64,000 nt of DNA. Origin: Pseudomonas sp. RIT-PI-r (GTDB lineage Bacteria > Pseudomonadota > Gammaproteobacteria > Pseudomonadales > Pseudomonadaceae). This document shows positions 59,903-64,000 of this stretch, one piece after another (within the stretch, counting starts at the first letter, position 1; each line of letters begins with the position of its first letter). The stretch lies in NCBI RefSeq assembly GCF_001297015.1, contig NZ_LIGE01000047.1, forward strand, positions 186,001-250,000, in the 5' to 3' direction. The notes under the pieces were generated by a model that saw only the letters and a program-made list of their open reading frames with translations, searched no databases and was not told the origin of the DNA. The position numbers and the translations under genes were made by a program.

Positions 59903-60210
59903 CAGATGTACAGATCAAGGCCCAGCACGTCCGCATCCCAATCGACAAAACCGGCGGTACTCAGGTAGCTGGCGAGGGCCATGGCTACGCTCTTTTTCAT
60001 CGCACGGTGGTAGATCATGTCTTGCTGACGGGCAGGCAGATTGGCGAGGCGTTGTGCGGAGGCTTTGGCAGCACGGGCGGCCATTTGCTCTTCAGTCGGG
60101 AATTCCAGCTCGCCATCGATATCGTCGACGGATTCATCCAGCGCCGCATTGCCTTTGCGAGGCTTGCGCTTGATGGGGTAAGACTGAGAGGAAAGGCCGT
60201 CTATACGCAT
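59902..60210 (-). CDS. Conserved hypothetical protein, 102 residues
   Basis: No named domain is recognised. The N-terminal half is polar and charged (SYPIKRKPRKGNAALDESVD, then EELEFPTEEQ-like acidic part); the second half is predicted helical (RLANLPARQQDMIYHRAMKK, then AMALASYLSTAGFVDWD). There is no signal peptide. It is translationally coupled to the DUF72 gene. Homologues sit in the same place near tsaB and adk in other pseudomonads as I recall. Confidence 0.75.
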   Translation of the reverse strand: MRIDGLSSQSYPIKRKPRKGNAALDESVDDIDGELEFPTEEQMAARAAKASAQRLANLPARQQDMIYHRAMKKSVAMALASYLSTAGFVDWDADVLGLDLYI

Positions 60211-60350
60211 AATTTCATGCTCGGTATCGATGATGGCAATTTAGCGGCACCTGACCGACTTAGCAAATCGCCGAGTGATAACTAGAACACATAAAGCGCA
60301 AAAGGTTTAAAACCGGAGGGTGGAAACTGACGATTGGTGTTTTGAAAATC

Positions 60351-60420
60351 AAAAGATCGCAGCCTGCGGCAGCTCCGACATGTGTACCTGTGTAGGAGCT
60401 GCCGCAGGCTGCGATCTTTT
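60351..60420. repeat. REPIN-like inverted repeat, family A
   Basis: 30-base arms at 60351-60380 and 60391-60420 with one mismatch and a 10-base loop. It differs from the 691 copy by GCAGCCTGCGGCAG in place of GCAGCCTTCGGCAG, changed in both arms, so the stem has been kept. It lies six bases after the tsaB stop. Confidence 0.9.
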
Positions 60421-60426
60421 AAAGGC

Positions 60427-61101
60427 TCAGCGAGCTTTGGGGGTGGCGACTTTGTCGCGCAGGTAAACCGGTTGCGCATCATCCGCCGGGATCGATTCGC
60501 CGCGTTCCCAGGCGAAGCGCGCCAGGGTCAACAGGTCTTCGGCGTGCGGCAGCATGCCGGCGTCGGAGCCGGTCAGTTGGACGGCGATGCGCTCGGCATA
60601 ACCCCAACCGGTGCCGGCACCGAACCACTCGCCACTGGCATCCGCTGGCAACGCCGCCGCTTCCGGCGGCAACACCGCTTCGGCACCCACAAGACGCATC
60701 TCCCCTGCGGTCTCGCGATAGCAGCCCCAATACACTTCATCCATCCGTGCATCGATGGCCGCCGCGACCTGGCTCACGCCATGCTCACGCAACGCCCGCT
60801 GCGCCAGCACCGCCAGGTTGGACACCGGCAACACCGGGCGCTCCAGCGCAAACGCCAGCCCCTGCACCACACCAATGGCAATCCGCACGCCGGTAAACGC
60901 GCCAGGCCCGCGACCGAAGGCAATCGCGTCGACCGCTTGCAACGTCGTGCCAGCGTCGGCCAGCAATTGCTGGATCATCGGCAGCAGCTTCTGCGCGTGC
61001 AGGCGCGGGATCACCTCGTAATGGCTCGTGACCTTGCCGTCATGCAGCAAGGCAACGGAGCAAGCTTCAGTCGCGGTGTCCAGGGCCAGCAAGGTGCTCA
61101 T
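60427..61101 (-). CDS. tsaB: tRNA threonylcarbamoyladenosine biosynthesis protein TsaB
   Basis: This 224-residue ASKHA-fold pseudo-enzyme holds TsaD in the complex that makes t6A37 of ANN-decoding tRNAs. The start MSTLLALDTATEACSVALLH is conserved; the frame is open 20 codons upstream over the adk terminator, which is not coding. Other marks are AFGRGPGAFTGVRIAIGVVQ and LPVSNLAVLAQRAL. TcdA at 38969 converts the t6A to ct6A. It follows adk after a terminator hairpin. Confidence 0.95.
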   Translation of the reverse strand: MSTLLALDTATEACSVALLHDGKVTSHYEVIPRLHAQKLLPMIQQLLADAGTTLQAVDAIAFGRGPGAFTGVRIAIGVVQGLAFALERPVLPVSNLAVLAQRALREHGVSQVAAAIDARMDEVYWGCYRETAGEMRLVGAEAVLPPEAAALPADASGEWFGAGTGWGYAERIAVQLTGSDAGMLPHAEDLLTLARFAWERGESIPADDAQPVYLRDKVATPKAR

Positions 61102-61150
61102 CGATGTTTCCAAAACAGGGGTGGGAAAAAGTGCGTCAGTATAAACAACT

Positions 61151-61170
61151 ACGGCCCGCAAGCGGGCCGT
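61151..61170 (-). terminator. Terminator after adk
   Basis: ACGGCCCGC-AA-GCGGGCCGT, a perfect 9-base stem, followed on the minus strand by AGTTGTTTAT. It lies 24 bases after the adk stop. Confidence 0.75.
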
Positions 61171-61194
61171 GGATGATGCAGCCGATCAGACTTT

Positions 61195-61845
61195 TCAGCT
61201 CAGCGCGGCCAGCACCTTGGCGGTGATCGCATCAACCGAACCAACGCCCGGAATGTGGCTGTACTTCGGCTTGCCAGCGTTCTTGGCGGACAGGCTCTGG
61301 TAGAACTCCACCAGCGGCTTGGTCTGCGAGTGGTAGACCGACAGGCGATGACGCACGGTTTCTTCTGTGTCGTCCTTGCGCTGTACCAGCTCTTCGCCGG
61401 TGATGTCGTCTTTGCCGGCGATTTTCGGCGGGTTGTAGACGATGTGGTAAACGCGGCCGCTGGCTTCGTGAACACGACGGCCGGCGATGCGTTGAACGAT
61501 TTCTTCGTCTTCAACAGCGATCTCAACCACTGCATCCAGCTCAACGCCGGCAGTGACCAGTGCTTCAGCCTGCGGAATGGTGCGCGGGAAGCCGTCGAAC
61601 AGGAAGCCGTTGGCGCAGTCTGGCTGAGCGATACGGTCCTGAACCAGTGCGATGATCAGGTCATCCGACACCAGGCCGCCGGCATCCATGATGCTCTTGG
61701 CTTGCACGCCCAGCGGAGTACCGGCCTTGACCGCTGCACGCAGCATGTCGCCAGTGGAAATTTGTGGAATGCCGAATTTTTCGGTGATGAACTTTGCCTG
61801 AGTACCTTTACCGGCCCCGGGAGCTCCCAGCAGAATGACGCGCAT
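61195..61845 (-). CDS. adk: Adenylate kinase
   Basis: This 216-residue enzyme interconverts ATP + AMP and 2 ADP. The P-loop is ILLGAPGAGKGTQAKFITEK, the AMP site includes ISTGDMLRAAVK, FLFDGFPRTIPQAEALV is the family signature and the long LID (GRRVHEASGRVYHIVYNPPK) has no zinc cysteines, as in other gammaproteobacteria. The C-terminus ends ITAKVLAALS. A terminator (61151) separates it from tsaB and another (61892) from ppc, so it is probably transcribed alone. Confidence 0.98.
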   Translation of the reverse strand: MRVILLGAPGAGKGTQAKFITEKFGIPQISTGDMLRAAVKAGTPLGVQAKSIMDAGGLVSDDLIIALVQDRIAQPDCANGFLFDGFPRTIPQAEALVTAGVELDAVVEIAVEDEEIVQRIAGRRVHEASGRVYHIVYNPPKIAGKDDITGEELVQRKDDTEETVRHRLSVYHSQTKPLVEFYQSLSAKNAGKPKYSHIPGVGSVDAITAKVLAALS

Positions 61846-62145
61846 TAGATGTGCTCCTCAATTTTTTTATAAAAAGCTTTTACAAAACAAAGGATTCGCC
61901 TCTTGGGACGAATCCTGAAAATACGGGTCGTGGCCGCAGAAACGGCCAAAGGCTGATCAAGATACACAGCAGGCTGCGCCCACACAAGACGCCAAAAGTC
62001 GGAGAAACCGACGGCCCCCGCGACCTTGCGACGCGGTAACCCAAGTCGCAACCCCATCATTAACTGTCGCCTGACGGCACTTTCGCCTGTCAGGCCAAGC
62101 GGCAACCGATGCATGTTGCCGGTGCCGCGCGCCACGCCAAAAACC
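61846..62145. other. ppc-adk intergenic region
   Basis: These 300 bases hold no gene. Apart from the ppc terminator at 61892-61915 there is a weaker palindrome GCCTGAC/GTCAGGC (62069-62095) near the ppc stop. The adk promoter must also be here or just after the terminator; I see an A/T-rich stretch (61861-61890) but no clear boxes. Confidence 0.5.
61892..61915 (-). terminator. Rho-independent terminator (ppc side)
   Basis: GGATTCG/CGAATCC stem with a 10-base loop, followed on the minus strand by TTTGTTTTGT. It is about 230 bases past the ppc stop and 47 bases before adk. Confidence 0.75.
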
Positions 62146-64000
62146 TTAGCCGGTATTGCGCAAACCGGCGGCAATCCCCGCCACAGACACCAGCAACGCC
62201 TGTTCCACCGGGCTGCCCTGCTCGACATCCTGTTGCCGCGAACGGGCCAGCAACTCGGCCTGCAATAGATGTAGCGGGTCGAGGTAAGTGTTGCGCAGAC
62301 GGATGAATTCGAGGGTGTCCGGGCTATGCGCCAGCAGCTGCGACTGACCGGTCAGGCCGAGCACTACCGCGCACGCCTGCGACAATAGGTCGCGTAACTG
62401 CGCGCCCAACGGCAGCAGATCCGGCTCGACCAGACGCTGATCGTAGGACAACGCAATGTCGGCGTCGGCCTTGGCCAGCACCATTTCGAGCATATCAATA
62501 CGGGTGCGGAAGACCGGCCACTGCTCGCGCATCTGCCCGAGCAACTCGCCTTCGCCGCGCTCCAGCGCCTTGCTCAACGCAGATTCCCAACCGAGCCACG
62601 CTGGCAACATCAAGCGCGTTTGTGTCCAGCCGAAGATCCACGGGATCGCCCGCAGGCTTTCGATGCCACCGGCACGGCGTTTGGCCGGACGACTGCCGAG
62701 CGGTAAACGTCCCAGTTCCTGCTCCGGTGTGGACTGGCGGAAATACTCGACGAACTGCGGATTTTCCCGCACCACCTGACGGTAAGCACTGACACCGTCA
62801 GCCGCCAATTCGTCCATCAAATGGCGCCATTCAGGGGTCGGTGGCGGTGGTGGCAGCAGCGTTGCTTCAAGCACCGCCGCCAGATACAGATTGAGGTTTT
62901 GCTCGGCGATGTCCGGCAGGCCGAATTTGAATCGAATCATTTCCCCCTGCTCGGTGGTGCGGAAACGCCCCGCCACCGATCCCGGCGGCTGCGACAGAAT
63001 CGCCGCATGCGCCGGGCCACCGCCCCGTCCGACGGTGCCGCCGCGACCGTGGAACAACAGCAATTCAACTTGCTGTTCGCGACAGATCTCCACCAGGCGT
63101 TCCTGCGCACGGTATTGCGCCCAGGCCGCCGCCGTGGTGCCGGCGTCCTTGGCCGAGTCGGAGTAGCCGATCATCACTTCCTGCGGGCCTTGCAGCCGTG
63201 CGCGGTAGCCCGGCAGCAGCAACAGCCGCTCCATCACCGGCCCGGCATTGTCGAGGTCGGCGAGGGTTTCGAACAGCGGCACCACACGCATCGGCCGCAA
63301 CACGCCGGACTCTTTGAGCAGCAGTTGCACGGCGAGCACATCGGAAGCGGCGCCAGCCATGGAGATCACGTAGGAACCGAGCGATGCACCCGGTGCGGCG
63401 GCGATTTCCTTGCAGGTGTCGAGCACTTCTGCAGTGTCGGCTGATGGCTTGAAATGCGCTGGCAGCAAAGGCCGACGATTGCTCAGTTCGCGGGTCAGGA
63501 AAGTGATGCGCTGTTCTTCATCCCAATCTTCATAGCGACCGAGACCGAGGTAATCGGTGATTTCGGTCATCGCCGAGCTGTGTCGCGACGAATCCTGGCG
63601 TACATCGAGACGCACGAGGAACAAGCCGAAGGTCACCGCCCGACGCAGGCAATCGAGCAGCGGGCCGTCGGCGATCACGCCCATGCCGCATTCGTGCAGC
63701 GAGTTGAAGCACAGCTCCAGCGGATCGAGCAGATCGCGGTTGTTGTGCAGCACATCAGCCGGCGCAGGCGTTGGAGCGGTCAGCGCAGCATGTGCCCAGT
63801 TGCGCGTCGCACGCAGGCGTTCACGCAGTTGTTTGAGCACCGCGCGATACGGTTCGGCGCTGTCGCCAGCCTTGGCTTTCAACGCATCGCTGGCTTGCTG
63901 CATCGACAACTCGGCAGCCAAATGATCGACATCACGCAGGTACAAATCGGCGGCCATCCAGCGCGCCAGCAGCAACACTTCGCGGGTTACCGCAGCGGTG
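62146..64000 (-). CDS. ppc: Phosphoenolpyruvate carboxylase, 3' part (5' end outside window)
   Basis: The frame is open to the right edge, so about 617 C-terminal residues of an enzyme of about 875 are seen. It makes oxaloacetate from PEP and bicarbonate to refill the citric acid cycle. Conserved signatures include FLVRLDVRQDSSRH (the catalytic His lies upstream, outside the window), VMIGYSDSAKDAGTTAAAWA, LLFHGRGGTVGRGGGPAHAA, and the C-terminal NTG needed for activity (GLRNTG). The visible part starts around TREVLLLARWMAADLYLRDV. Its substrate is made by eno. Confidence 0.97.
   Translation of the reverse strand, partial: TAAVTREVLLLARWMAADLYLRDVDHLAAELSMQQASDALKAKAGDSAEPYRAVLKQLRERLRATRNWAHAALTAPTPAPADVLHNNRDLLDPLELCFNSLHECGMGVIADGPLLDCLRRAVTFGLFLVRLDVRQDSSRHSSAMTEITDYLGLGRYEDWDEEQRITFLTRELSNRRPLLPAHFKPSADTAEVLDTCKEIAAAPGASLGSYVISMAGAASDVLAVQLLLKESGVLRPMRVVPLFETLADLDNAGPVMERLLLLPGYRARLQGPQEVMIGYSDSAKDAGTTAAAWAQYRAQERLVEICREQQVELLLFHGRGGTVGRGGGPAHAAILSQPPGSVAGRFRTTEQGEMIRFKFGLPDIAEQNLNLYLAAVLEATLLPPPPPTPEWRHLMDELAADGVSAYRQVVRENPQFVEYFRQSTPEQELGRLPLGSRPAKRRAGGIESLRAIPWIFGWTQTRLMLPAWLGWESALSKALERGEGELLGQMREQWPVFRTRIDMLEMVLAKADADIALSYDQRLVEPDLLPLGAQLRDLLSQACAVVLGLTGQSQLLAHSPDTLEFIRLRNTYLDPLHLLQAELLARSRQQDVEQGSPVEQALLVSVAGIAAGLRNTG

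Overview
This window is chromosomal DNA of a Pseudomonas, most likely from the P. fluorescens group. The evidence is the gene order: an rpsB-tsf / pyrH-frr-uppS-cdsA-dxr-rseP-bamA-skp-lpxD-fabZ-lpxA-lpxB-rnhB-dnaE-accA-tilS-pyrG-kdsA-eno-ftsB-ispD series, an ndvB-dapE-rlmA block and a ppc-adk-tsaB block, all of which I recall from P. aeruginosa. The very high similarity of the proteins to pseudomonad families and at least five families of REP/REPIN-type palindromes between genes point the same way. I see no rRNA, tRNA, CRISPR array, insertion sequence, phage or integrase gene.

Layout. 1-685 is the 3' part of a LysR regulator. 773-26894 (minus strand) is a housekeeping superoperon for translation (rpsB, tsf, frr), nucleotide supply (pyrH, pyrG), isoprenoid carrier synthesis (dxr, ispD, uppS), phospholipid and fatty acid synthesis (cdsA, fabZ, accA), lipid A and Kdo (lpxD, lpxA, lpxB, kdsA), outer membrane assembly (bamA, skp, rseP), replication (dnaE, rnhB), tRNA maturation (tilS), glycolysis (eno) and division (ftsB). 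27268-32199 (plus) holds map, glnD and dapC. 32392-33907 is the most accessory-looking place: two tandem leaderless astacin-like metallopeptidases set between dapC and a Na+/H+ antiporter, with AT-rich flanking DNA. 35864-44958 carries an ArsC-like reductase, dapD, the csdA-csdE-tcdA sulfur-transfer set, ndvB (a GH17-GT2 glucan synthase), dapE and rlmA. 45035-50462 carries a small conserved protein, a cold shock protein, plsB, two YbaY-like proteins and a DUF4197 protein. About 50570-50955 is a structured, non-coding-looking block. 50956-55861 is a TetR-regulated RND efflux operon. 55994-64000 holds rsmJ, an internally repeated protein, an extensin-like protein, a PEP mutase-family enzyme, a DUF72 protein, tsaB, adk and the 3' part of ppc.

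Functionally the window is dominated by cell-envelope building: lysine/diaminopimelate synthesis (dapC, dapD, dapE), undecaprenyl carrier, lipid A, phospholipid, beta-barrel assembly and periplasmic glucan. Regulation is visible at a few points: candidate sigma70 promoters for rpsB, pyrH, the cold shock gene and the metallopeptidases; a TetR operator overlapping the efflux promoter; and strong hairpins after rpsB, tsf, dapC, ndvB, plsB, adk and ppc. Nothing here is clearly a new defence or biosynthetic system. The items most worth a second look are the metallopeptidase pair, a REPIN that has become the C-terminus of TcdA, the repeated-motif protein at 56869 and the structured repeat near 50.7 kb.
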